From the NCBI GenBank assembly GCA_903632075.3, contig CAHIKZ030003464.1, positions 381,001 through 445,000 of the forward strand: a DNA stretch of 64,000 nt, read 5' to 3'. The translations under genes were made by a program, and so were the position numbers. Source of the DNA: Acanthosepion pharaonis. Lineage: Eukaryota > Mollusca > Cephalopoda > Sepiida > Sepiidae. Each line of letters starts with the position of its first letter. The stretch's first letter is position 1. Of the stretch, positions 36,690-47,254 are shown one piece after another. Below the pieces are notes generated by a model. That model did no database searches. It saw only the letters and a list, made by a program, of their open reading frames with translations, and was not told the DNA's origin.

Positions 36690-37215
36690 TATTGATTAAT
36701 CCAGCAGATTTTATCACATTAAGTATTATTTATTATTTTTAGTGAATACCCCCATTTGAATAGATACTCCATGTATTTTTTTAAACAGTATATTTATTTA
36801 TTTTTGTCTACTGGTCTGAATATGTATAAAATCTTATTGAAGAAAAATATGCATCCTCCAGTCGGATTTCTAACTTATGTCACCTCCTTTACAGGAGAAA
36901 ATATCTAACATGTTTTAGATTGACTTTATACCAACTCAACCATGAAGGGATTGCTTATCAAGCAGGGCTGAATAGTGCCTTATAAGCGCAAATCCTTCCC
37001 AGATTCTCAAAAGTTCATATTTGCTCAATTTTGTATGCAAATGTAAACAAAGCAATTTCTAAAGAAGTAATCGATTTTTTAATTTATTAATCTGACAGAT
37101 TTTATCACTTAAACATTATTTTTAGTGGATACTCGTATTTAAGTAGACACTGTTTATTTATTAAGCATTATTTATTTTTGTCTACCGGCTTGAATATTCA
37201 AAATAAATAATAAAC
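36690..37215 (-). mobile_element. SINE 'F'-like copy 3 between direct repeats of about 140 bp
   Basis: GAAGTAATTGATTTTTTATT...AGATTTTATCAC at 36674 returns as GAAGTAATCGATTTTTTAAT...AGATTTTATCAC at 37065. Between them is a decayed tRNA-like head (minus, about 36850-36960) followed by the ATGCAAATGTAAACAAA block seen in copies 1 and 2. Confidence 0.6.
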
Positions 37216-37349
37216 ACTATTTATTTATTAGATTGTTTAAATAGACAATAATAAACAATAAATACACTGTAGTTACTGAAAATTTATCTTTTTATTTTAA
37301 AATAATACAAATTATATTTCATTTTAAGGTTTTTTTTAAAATAAATACT

Positions 37350-37500
37350 GGGTGGCCCCAAACTTTTTGGTTGTAGTCTTTCTGAATTTGGCCTGGAGAG
37401 GGTTGGGCTTGATCAGGTGATCTTGCTCAAAAAACAGCACTTCTACTGTGGTTGCATCCCCTGACCCTAATGGGTCACAGGATTTACATGCTTTCTGAAT
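37350..37500 (+). repeat. Dispersed repeat shared with 7640-7830
   Basis: It carries GGCCTGGAGAGGGTTGG, TCTTGCTCAAAAAACA and GACCCTAATGGGTCACAGGA in the same order as the first copy. Confidence 0.6.
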
Positions 37501-37689
37501 TGTTAACATCCCTACTCTTCCACTTGGGGGCCATTATTAATTATTAATTCAAAATTATGAACTATTTCTGGGGTTGACCCCCAAGTAAGTGATACAGAGG
37601 ACAGTGAAATTCTGGTGGATGCAGGATCCTTTGTACACTACTGATGTTCCTGATATGACAAAATACGGACTGGTTTTATAACATTTGAG

Positions 37690-37830
37690 TGCCCATGCAA
37701 TATCAAGTGGCTATGCCTTCTTTTAGGCATGTTACCTATGCAACTTCATGGGGCTATGCCTCTTCCAACATGAGCCCATGCAACTTCATGTGGCCACTCC
37801 ACTTCTGTCTGGCATGCACCCATGCAAGCA
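37690..37830 (+). repeat. Short imperfect tandem repeat, about 45-50 bp
   Basis: CATGCAA(C)TTCATG(T/G)GGC and TATGCC(T)CTTC-like pieces occur about three times just upstream of the LINE D copy. Confidence 0.5.
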
Positions 37831-37859
37831 CACATTTCCTTCAGCTCAGGACAGCTGTG

Positions 37860-38372
37860 CATCCTATTTATTTTAGCCACTGGATGCATTTCCAGTTTGT
37901 TATTACCAGTTCCGATTTCCACTCACACACTGGTGCAGCGGAAGTAAGGCTGAAGGTCTTTCCTCAACCGATATCCAACACGAAGACCTGTCATGCCATA
38001 CACATTGTAGCAAACCACAGTCATTCTCTTTATATTCCACTGGTGAGTTATAAGTTTCACTTGAACAGCTTCCTTCCACGAACTGCTACAAAGAGATGCT
38101 TCCTCAATCACTAAATCTTAACTTGTTCAAGTCTAAGGTTAATCGTTATCTTCCCCTCCTATCGATATAAATTCCCTCTTACTGTAACCCTCTACCTTGA
38201 TTGGCCCCTATGCTTTGTACAGGGTGAACCTTGCTGTAAAAAAAAAAAAATTATTAACCATTATATTCCCCATATATCCTCATAAACTGTTCCCTTTATG
38301 TCTTGCTCTGTAACCTTCTACATTGAATGGCTCTTGGGCCTTGTACAGGGTGAACATTATTGTAAAAAAACA
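37860..38372 (+). mobile_element. LINE 'D' 3' end with duplicated tail
   Basis: Decayed coding includes IPLVSYKFHLNSFLPRTAT, the terminal RT-associated block of jockey-like LINEs. The 3' end GCTTTGTACAGGGTGAACCT plus A-run (38242) is followed by a second tail, GCCTTGTACAGGGTGAACAT plus A-run (38372), so two tails stand in tandem. Confidence 0.72.
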
Positions 38373-39058
38373 AATTTTCTAGAATCTTTTCAGGTTGTGA
38401 CTTAATTTTCCTGATTGATTTTTATTTTGCTTTCTCTTTTGTTTTCTCTCTCTCTCTTTCTCCTTCAATTACTTATGCATATTTTTGTGTGTGCATTTGT
38501 GCGATAGGATTAACTTTTCTTATTTTTTTTTTATATTTATCTTTCATTTTTAAGAAGAAATAGTAATCAACTGAATGTAGAAGAAATTCACTCTGATTAA
38601 AGAAAAACTTAAAACGAAATTTTCCTTTACAAAACCAAACAGGCAATGTTCAAGCTCATAGATGACAACCAAAAATTAGTATTCAATATTTATTGTAAGT
38701 TTACAGTTAGAATAACTTCACTTTTGCAAAAAAAAAAAAAAATGACAATTTATTGTTTGATTGGCAAACACAAAAATTCTGTATTGTTTATAAAATGTCC
38801 CAAATTTTCATGTTTTTTGCCGCTGTATAAAATTGAAGTTATAGCCATATCAATGCCACCCTAATTAGAAAAAAGAACATATATATATATATTTTTTCCT
38901 CACCAGTAAAACAACTCTAATTTTCATGCACAACACAATCTTCAGTTGCTAACTCAGAAAAAAAAAAATGTGTATTTATTATTAATATATAATTTATAGC
39001 TCTGTTTTACATCAAAACTATTTTATTAATACCAGCAATGTTTGATATTATATAGCCA

Positions 39059-39060
<2 letters not shown>
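38373..39060. other. AT-rich non-coding sequence
   Basis: Low complexity with a CT-rich stretch near 38448-38462; nothing recognised. Confidence 0.4.
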
Positions 39061-39107
<47 letters not shown>

Positions 39108-39383
39108 GAAAAATATACTGAAAAAACAAACAAAAATCCTAATATGCGATTATGCTGTTTTAATGTTTAATGTCAACATCGAACGTTACCAATTGGATTG
39201 GTATTGCTTTTATGTCCATCGTCTTTTTCATGTTGAATTGTATATGGTCTATGTTAATTATGTCTTATGAATATGTCCTGAAGATGGTCTATTAGACCAA
39301 AACGTCCAATGTTGACATTAAACATTAAAACAGCATAATCGCATATTAGGATTTTTGTTTGTTTTTTCAGTATATTTTTCTTC
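39061..39383. repeat. 74-bp perfect inverted repeat beside (TA)n, with hammerhead-like loop
   Basis: (TA)n at 39061-39104 is followed by an arm at 39105-39178 that is the exact reverse complement of 39310-39383 by eye. The loop holds CTGAAGA (39278-39284), a GGTCT/AGACC hairpin with a three-base loop (39286-39298), and AAAAC. Confidence 0.88.
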
Positions 39384-39479
39384 ATACTGTCGGATCTATA
39401 TCCATATATTTGCTTACATATATATAATGAGGCAAAAAAAAATAGATGCACCCATAGAAAGTGAATAACAGAATTTGTT

Positions 39480-39840
39480 TATTAATACAGGGTATTAATA
39501 GAGGTGTATATATGTACATTATACAAGTCAAAAAAAGATTTAGTATTTTGTTGGGTAGCCTTTTACTTTAATAACAGCCTTAATTTTTTGTGGCATGCTC
39601 TAGGCTAAAGTCAACATCCTTTGCCAGATTTTTCCAGCATTTCTTTAACTCATAAAAAAGCTCATCTTCTGTGTTAACATTGCTATTATGAGCACACTTG
39701 TCCATTGTTGCCCGAAGGTTTTCAATTGGGTTAAGGTCAGGACTCTGACTGCGTCACTGGAAGAGTTTCAATTTGCCATCATTACGCTTCTTTTCTAGAT
39801 AAGGTTTATTCTTTAGGGCAGTATGCCTAGGATTGTTATC
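39480..39840 (-). pseudogene. Tc1-like transposase C-terminal fragment
   Basis: The minus strand reads DNNPRHTALKNKPYLEKKRN then QSPDLNPIENLRATMDK and ELFYELKKCWKNLA. DN.P.HTA and SPDLNPIEN are the second and third catalytic segments (Asp and Glu) of DD34E Tc1 transposases. The segment upstream of DNN and the DNA-binding domain are absent. A stop replaces the usual Trp/Pro before QSPD. Confidence 0.82.
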
Positions 39841-39876
39841 ATTACTAAATCATTTTTTGACTTGTATAATGTACAT

Positions 39877-40106
39877 CGAAGAGCTGAATTCAAATTCCAG
39901 TCAAATCCGTTACATTTACTTTCCTTGCGAAAGGTATGAATCCTCTTCTTCTTCCCAGCAGGACAGGTTCTATAGCCTTAGATGGCAACTCGTCTACCAT
40001 AGAAAGAAATGGTAACCTACTGCCGGAAAAAATCTGCCTCGTCAGTCACGTATCGAAAGATACATGATTGCCTAAGTGTGTATCATGCATTGCACATAAC
40101 TGATTG
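39877..40106 (+). mobile_element. SINE 'E' nested in the Tc1 element
   Basis: ATAATGTACAT is duplicated exactly at 39866-39876 and 40107-40117. The insert starts within a tRNA-like half (GAGCTGAATTCAAATTCCAG, box B-like) and carries the body CCTACTGCCGG...CGTCAGTCACGTATCG. An inverse copy lies at 48245-48545. Confidence 0.85.
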
Positions 40107-40236
40107 ATAATGTACATATGTATACCTGTATTAATACTCTGTATTAATAAATGAATTCTATTACTCACCTCACTTGTCTTAGTAAAAATACAAAAATCGA
40201 CTTTCTATGGGTGCATCCATTTTTTTTTGTTGCCTT

Positions 40237-40285
<49 letters not shown>

Positions 40286-40319
40286 ACACTTTATGAAACA
40301 ATTCAGTTGAACTGGCAAA

Positions 40320-40704
40320 TAGCTTATAGCCAAATCATGTTGAAACACAGGCTCCTGTATGATCCCCGAAGTAACATTGAATATGGCCAGTACTTAGATG
40401 TGTGATGACTTGGGAATACCAGTAACTGTAAGCTCGGATGTGCAGGTGGTGTTATGGATAATGGATCAGAATTGTTAATCGGAGAGACGAGTTCCAATTC
40501 CAGTTAGATCTGTTATAGTCACTTGTGCATAGCTACTCTTGTGAAAGGTATGAATCCACATCCCCCCCATCTATGGGTTAATTAATTTGTATCACTAAAT
40601 CATTATTATCTTAAAACAAAATCTTACAATCTACAAATGTTTTCTGGCTTTAAATAACCTGCAAGGGGTTGATAAACTGTAGAAAATGAATCAATCATAA
40701 AACA
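40320..40704 (+). mobile_element. 5S rRNA/tRNA hybrid SINE
   Basis: The 5S-like part (about 40321-40437) retains CCAGTACTTAGATG and CTTGGGAATACCAG, the internal promoter region of 5S rRNA. It joins a tRNA-like part, GTGTTATGGATAATGGATCA (box A) and GAGTTCCAATTCC (box B). The tail is TAAATAACCTGCAAGGGGTT. Flanks TGAACTGGCAAA (40308) and TGAACTGGAAAA (40705) form a 12-bp duplication with one mismatch. Confidence 0.85.
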
Positions 40705-40709
40705 TGAAC

Positions 40710-41195
40710 TGGAAAACACCTTATTAACAACTTTTCTTACCTTTTATGCAATTTTACTGTAAAATTCTTACTATAATACATTTACCAAAAACTACCTGTA
40801 TGAATAAAAAATGATTACAATATTTAAGTTATTTAGCAGTTGGCTTGGTTATATAATCTGCATGTATGATCTTGGATCTTTATCTATACAATTAAGTCTA
40901 TTGTTGCATGTAACAATGAATTTTGATTTTTAAAGCATTAAAATAAAATTATTTATAGAAGGCCCAAATTAAAGAAAAGAAATAAAATCAATGTATTGTC
41001 AGATTGCCATTTATTTACTAATACAATATTTGATTATATCTTCTGTTGACGTAACATCAGAATATTTAATTACTGAAAAGTGTTAATCAAACAAATGTGA
41101 TTAAGTAGCAGACTGGGTTGAAAAATATTGGTTGCCAGAAGACAAAGGTAACCCACTCACAACTACAATGTTATTATTTAATTTTGATAACAAAT
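40710..41195. other. AT-rich non-coding sequence
   Basis: Nothing recognised. Confidence 0.4.
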
Positions 41196-41197
41196 AC

Positions 41198-41763
41198 CGT
41201 ATGTACTCATGTAACGTGTGATCTCATGTATCGTGTGACCCCCAAATTTCACTTCATGTATCTTGTGTATCATGCGAGTTCCTTTTTTGAGAGACCAAAT
41301 TAAATAGACTAACCTCTTTTCCTCTATCTCTTTATCCCATCTTCTTGTTAAATAAGTTAAAAAAGTAAAAGAGAATGATAAAAGTATCATTAGTAACACT
41401 ATACTTGTTGCATAAACTTGTACAGCTGTAAACAACCGAACAAGAAACAGCTAAACATCTTATAAACATAAACAATGGAAAAGATGCATATTCGCTGTGT
41501 TTGTATTTTATAATATCATATTATATGTGAATATTACATGCATTATTATTGGAATACAGTTAAGTAAAACATCAGTTTTATCAAAATCAGGTTTATTTTA
41601 AATGCAGCTGTACTTTTTGATGACAGTAAATGGATATATAGTTTAGTCAATAATGTAACCAGTACCAGCAGTACATACACTAATTTTATATCTTGTGTAT
41701 GATGTAGACCCCTTAAAATTAGGTTTTTAAAAGTTGAATAATATGTGAGTATATATGGTAAAT
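41198..41763. mobile_element. Non-autonomous TIR transposon, TA-flanked
   Basis: Left end TACCGTATGTACTCATG and right end GTGAGTATATATGGTA are imperfect inverted repeats, each bounded by TA. No transposase lies between. The ends resemble the ACCGTATATACTC termini widespread in animal Tc1/mariner or pogo-like MITEs. Confidence 0.6.
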
Positions 41764-42387
41764 AAAATTAAAAAATATATGGAAAAAGGTTACAATTAAA
41801 ATATTTGTGGAAACCAAAACTTTGAATTTCTTAGTAATTACAGTGTAAGTGTACTGTACATATATATATGTAGATACCAAATGTAAATTCAGAATGTTAT
41901 AATTGAATCTTTTATTTATTTTTTTCTAATTTTAAGTAATTGGTTGATATTTTTAAATAGTTTACTGCACAATTTATACATTAACAGAGAGTTCAAAAGC
42001 CCAATGAAGCATTGAATGCAGTCCACTATAATAAGAGCAATCATTTGTGTTCCCAAGATGGTTGTTCGAATCTGCCAATAATTGCTTCTGTATCAAATTC
42101 ATCTAATAATTCCTTTCTCTCCTCAGAAACCTTTTAAACCTTGTCTTTATGATCTTTAGCTTTGAAAATGTCCTCTCACATTGGACTTAAGAGTAACTGA
42201 TTGTGTGCAGATGACTTTATAAAGTTCTTATTCCTTTTAATTACTAAAACAGTTGTCTTTGTATGTTTCTTTATTGAATTTTTATTTGATATAGGCAGGG
42301 CTGGATTTAGAACTTAAAATGTTTTAAAAAGTGATGAATAGAATTTTAATGAAACCCAAACATATGAAAGTGGATTTGTACATTTTT
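41764..42387. other. AT-rich non-coding sequence
   Basis: Nothing recognised with confidence. Confidence 0.4.
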
Positions 42388-42780
42388 TTTTTAATCATTT
42401 CTCTCCAAGCAAGGTATTGAAGCACCTAAGACACAAGGGTTACTGAGTGTGAAACAATAAGAAAAAAAAAAGAAACATTATTAAGGAAAGAGAACAATAA
42501 AAAAAGAGGAATCAAGAAGATAGTAGATAATGATTGACATTGTATTTAAATTTTTGAAGAACAAAGTTGGCTGGAAAGCATGAATCCGGAAGAGTATTCC
42601 ACAAGCAAGAAGTGCAAGAGAAGGAACTGTTAGCATAGAACTTACGGTTATATCTAGCCAATTCAACTGTAAAATGATGAGAACTTGCTGCCAATCTAGT
42701 TCTGCACTTATATTCATAAAGTCTAGGTACTACAGCAGAAAGTTCATCAGAACAATTACCATGAAAGTATTCTTTATTTT
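42388..42780 (-). mobile_element. LINE 'B' 3' part, inverted
   Basis: The minus strand reads FTVELARYNRKFYANSSFSC then LWNTLPDSCFPANFVLQKFK and ends in the T-run/CACCCC-like tail at 42388. The decay is mild, with few stops in this stretch. Confidence 0.8.
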
Positions 42781-43059
42781 TGAGAACTTACAACAAAGAT
42801 GTTAAACACTATTAGATTGCTTATTTACAAGAATAATTTTATATTTACAAGATCTTAAAAATATATGAACCCGTAACAATGCTATTATTATTATTCAGCT
42901 TTTATATTTACAAGATTATAAACATATATGAACCAACTATAATAAAATATTTATTATTTACCATTTTATAAAGAAATAATTTTGAAAAGAAATTTTTTTT
43001 TATACATAAATTTATAAAAATTGAAAATTAAAGCAAGAATTAATCTAAGAAAATATGAT

Positions 43060-43565
43060 GTTCGGGAAATCTTATGTTTATTCAAATTTTCTTGTTCTAA
43101 GCATAACAGAGGAAAACAACATACAACCTACCAAGTGAATTTGAGTAAATAGATGGTGGAACAAGATTTAGAAGAAACAATAAAAAGATAAAATTTATTA
43201 AGAGCAACAAAGGACAGGAAATTGTGGAGAGCCATGATCGCCAATCTCCTGACAGGACACGACACATAGAAGAAGAGGAATGAACTTGTGTAAATGGATG
43301 GTGGAACAAGGTTTAGGAAAGATAACAAAAAAGCAAAATTTATTAAGAGCTACAAGAGACAGGAAATTGTGGAGAGCCATGATCATGCACATCCTGTAGA
43401 GACATGGCACATAGAAGAAGAGGAATGAGCTTGTGTAAATGGATGGCGGAACAGGGTTTAGGAAATATAACAAAAAGATAAAATATATTAAGAGCTACAA
43501 AGAACCAGAAATTGTGGAGAGCCATGATCACCAATGTCTTGAAAGGACATGGCACATAGAAGAAT
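43060..43565 (+). mobile_element. LINE 'C' C-terminus in three tandem units of about 147 bp
   Basis: ATGGATGGTGGAACAAG-type text recurs at about 43150, 43294 and 43438, each followed by GGAAATTGTGGAGAGCCATG and GGACATGGCACATAGAAGAA. The tandem unit covers only the C-terminal coding end, so it arose by local duplication after or during insertion. Confidence 0.75.
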
Positions 43566-43796
43566 GTTCATTGATATTATTAGTAAAATTATGAATAAAA
43601 AAATTGTTTTCATATTTCTAAAATGGTAAATTGCAGTTGGTTCCGATATAATCATCGCTGAGGGATTGAAAAGTGTGTACAGTAGTAGCGGTGTCAAGGG
43701 AATAACCATCATTTTGATGCACTGTATTTTTTCAGGTGCAAAGGTTAAACATTGCTAAAGACTTATTCTAGAAAATTATTATAAAATATCAATTGA

Positions 43797-44240
43797 TTTT
43801 TTTTCTTTTTAATCACTTTACCTCCAAGCAAGGCAATAATGCCATTAGGAAGCAAGGAGTTACTAAGTGTTAGAGAATATGAGAGAGAGAGAGAGAACAA
43901 AAACATTATGAAGGAGAGAGAACAATAAAAAAAAAACAGAAATTAAGAAGACAGAAGATAATGATTGACATTACATTTAAATTTTTGAAGATCAAAGTTG
44001 ACTGGGAAGCAAACAACTTGAAGAAAAGTACCAGAGAAAAAACTGTTAACATTGAACTTATGATTACATCTTCTGACCATTTCAGCAGTAACATGATGAA
44101 TCTTTACTGCTTAAATTCATAAAGTTTAGGTATCATAGAGGAAAGTTCATCAGAACAATTACCATAAAAGTATTTGTAGAAAAGGCACAGGGAAGCTATA
44201 TTACAACAGTGGGAAAGTGACTGAAGCCGACAATAAGCTA
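43797..44240 (-). mobile_element. LINE 'B' 3' part, inverted
   Basis: The plus strand runs T-run, CACTTTACCTCCAAGCAAGG, AGAAGACAGAAGATAATGAT, then the RYN/KLY-coding region, to GGGAAGCTATATTACAACAG. A (GA)n tract lies near 43880-43897. Confidence 0.72.
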
Positions 44241-44612
44241 CATCCAGCAACAAGGTCTCTGATCGGGAGGTTTTGGAGAGTATGGAACCATCTCTTAATT
44301 GCTTTTGTTCCCAGGTCCAACCTGACTTGGGGTGGTAGCACTGTTAGGATCCCAGCTACAAGCAAATATATAGCAACACTATAAAATATTAAAAAAATAT
44401 AAAATATATAAAAAATATAGCAGCACTATAAAAGTGTAAAAATACCAGCAATACATTTTCATAGTAAAAAAATTTACCAGCAATAATTTTCATAGTAAAA
44501 AAAAAAATTACCAACAATATATTTTTGTAAAAGAAATTACTAATGCCCCCAAGAAAATTAAATTTCACATTAAATGACCCATAAATAGTTGATATGCCAT
44601 TAAACAACCAAA
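44236..44612 (+). mobile_element. LINE 'A' 3' end, head-to-head with LINE B
   Basis: It reads GATCGGGAGGTTTTGGAGAG, GGTGGTAGCACTGTTAGGAT, repeated TACCAGCAATA(C/A)ATTTT units and the ATTAAATGACC...GATATGCCATTAAAC end. Confidence 0.7.
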
Positions 44613-46480
44613 CAACACTGAAGCTGAGATATCAGATCAGGACCAATAACATTGCAGATTCTTCTTTAAATTTTATCAAAAATCTCTAAATACATAGCAG
44701 AAGAACTAGGCCAAATGTGGCAGCAATATTCAAAGCAAAAATGAATGTTAGATTTATAATTATATAAAAGAGATTCTGGCGAGAAAAATGGTCTAGCATG
44801 ATTAATGTTAAGGAATTAAAGAATATTGGGTTTCAGGGAATTATCCAAAATCTATTGATTTAAAAAAAAATAAAAAAATAGAGAGAGAGGTTTTGTCTTA
44901 GAAGCATGAGAAAGATTTTTTTTTTTTTTTTTTGTCTCATTTTAACCTACTTGCTCTTTCTGCAGATGATTTTTATTTCATTTCATTAAAAAAAACAAAA
45001 AAAAAAACAGATAACTATTTTTTTATACTGAGCATGAAATTTCATTATTCTTTATTCGGCAACACTTGAAGCCTGATGTAATTCAGATAGATATTTTTTT
45101 CCTTCCAATTTCATTCAATTTTTTCCTTCCCATCTGGATGTGCAGTGAAAAATGTCTTTCGAAAACAAAAAAATAATTGCTTCATTTTTTTTTATTTCTG
45201 TAGTTTATTTACTTTTTCATTAGAAATCCTTTTTTTTCTTTCTTCCTCATCTTGAAATTCTCGTGTTTTTTCTTTCTTTCTTTTATTCTTTCCTTCAAAA
45301 CTGCCTGCAGACTTATCTTTCACAACTAAAAAAAAAAAAAAAAAAATTCCTTAAAGCAGAAAGAAAATGTCTTTTGCAAGCATCTTGTTTTCAGAAAATA
45401 TATTTCAGGTTTCTCTTTTGCAGTTTTTCGATTTTCTTTTTCCTTTTTCCCCTTCCACTTTTTAACAATTTATATTCGATTTCATATAAATCAATATACA
45501 AAATTTTAAATTGTAAATTCTGAGACTCGTTTTTAAAAATTCTTATCTCAGGACATTATGTGAATAAAAGAAATATTATAAATATATAAAACAGACCCTA
45601 TTTTGCAGAATATAATATGCACCCTCCCCTTAAATCTGACCCTCAAATTCACCCTGTATCAGAGACTGTAAATGGCAAGCTTGCAATCTATGAGACTCCT
45701 TCAGTGGATTTAAGGGTAGGCTTGAGAAAAATTTCTTTTTTTTTTTTTATACACCTTTCCTGTATATTTCATACTAAATTTAATGTGTTCCATATGCTAC
45801 TAAAAAAAAAGCAATGTCTCTTAGGAAACTTATATCTGTTCATAAAAATATTCAGAATTTAAATTTGCCAATTATTTATCTTTTATGCATGAATATAACA
45901 TAAATGTTTCAAGATATTACACATTTCTGTTGTTCTATTGACTATTTACTAGTTTTCAATAAAAAAATTTAATTTTTTTTTTATTTTAATATTCTGATGA
46001 ATCTTAATTCTTAAGTTAGTGATTGAGTAAGTTTATGTTAAGTTCTATGGCAATAAAATATCTATAGAAATTCTATCATAGCATTAAGTATTTGAGCTTA
46101 ACAACTTTCACAAAATATTGCAATAAAAATTATGAATATGAATATTGGTCTTTATTTTAAGAAGTGGGTACAAATGAAAAGATTTGAAATTGACAACATT
46201 TTCCATTCCTTTAAGACAGCCATTAAACACTTCTGTTTTTCTTTCTTTCTTTCATTTTCTCATGGAAACTAAGTAGTGACTCTTCCCCCTCTTTCCATGC
46301 AATCAAAATAGAATAGTCCATTATTTATGAGGTATTGGCAGGAGATGCTAGAGCCTTCTATCTTCCCTTTTTTCTTTCTTTTACATCAAATCAAGTAGTG
46401 TCTTTTCCCTTGTTTCCACCATATCAAAATGGAATAGTCCATTATTTATATGATACTAGCAGTAGAGCCCAGCGTTGCCC
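44613..46480. other. AT-rich non-coding sequence
   Basis: Starts with a short inverted LINE B coding remnant (about 44640-44760; the plus strand contains ACATTGCAGATTCTTCTTTA and CAAATGTGGCAGCAATATTC). The remainder holds poly-A/T runs and a GGAATAGTCCATTATTTAT duplication at 46311 and 46431. Confidence 0.5.
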
Positions 46481-46489
46481 AGGGATGTA

Positions 46490-47165
46490 ACAGTAAGAGA
46501 TAGATCAAGTATCGACCATCATAAAGACTGAAAAATAAAATTGACAAAGATTATTGTTTAAGGTTGACGGACACAAATGTCTTAATTAGTTTCTTTTTTT
46601 GTTTTTGTTTTTTTCTTTTTTATGAATTGGTCAAACCCAAACTCAAACAAAAACATTGTTTTCAATCGTTATGAGTCTACCGATTAAATAGAATTTTATT
46701 ATAAACAGTTGTCTTCTAAATGGAATTTTTAAAGCATTCTGAATGTAAAAATAAAGAAAAAAGTGTGCAAGACAATAAGAAACACTACCTGTCAAAAAAA
46801 AGTGAAGTTTTGTTGAAATCGGTTGAAAAATGTAGGAAATCCGATCCCATAAATAAACGAACACAGACACACACAAACAACCTGGGTTTTATAATAAGTA
46901 TAACTCGAGATGAGTTGTTCCCCTTCCATTCTGGTGACAGAATCGTGTTTTATTGTGTTTTCAAATTGATTTTGGGCAAAAACAATTGTTTTTTTCCAAT
47001 TTTGGGCGCTGTCAGAACCACCACAAGGTAATTTTATGTAGTCCTGTGAAGTTTTGTTGAAATCGGTTGAAAAATGTAGGAAATCTGATCCAATATATAA
47101 ACGTACAGACACACACACACACACACACACACATGCAACCTGGGTTTTATAATAAGTAAGATTGG
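46490..47165 (+). repeat. Dispersed repeat with tandem CCTGGGTTTTATAATAAG ends
   Basis: It starts at AGCCCAGCGTTGCCCAGGGA. GAAGTTTTGTTGAAATCGGT...GTAGGAAATC(C/T)GATCC followed by ACACAC repeats and ACCTGGGTTTTATAATAAGT occurs at 46803-46900 and again at 47047-47158, so the terminal 110 bp are duplicated. Confidence 0.75.
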
Positions 47166-47254
47166 CTTCTATCATCTCTTCTATCTTCCCTTCTTTCTTT
47201 CACCGAAATCAAATAGTGGTCTGACTCCCCCTGCTATACTGTATCTTTACAAGG

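Larger units (their letters stand above)
39425..40240 (-). mobile_element. Tc1-like element with terminal inverted repeats, interrupted by a SINE
   Basis: GGCAAAAAAAAATAGATGCA (39431) and its near reverse complement ending CATTTTTTTTTGTTGCC (to 40234) form 31-bp terminal repeats that continue into CCCATAGAAAG/CTTTCTATGGG. Only the C-terminal part of a transposase remains inside. Confidence 0.8.

Noticed and set aside
43128..43712. Minus-strand frames with repeated PCSTIHLHK and DHGSPQFP
   Set aside because: Antisense shadows of tandem LINE C C-terminal sequence.
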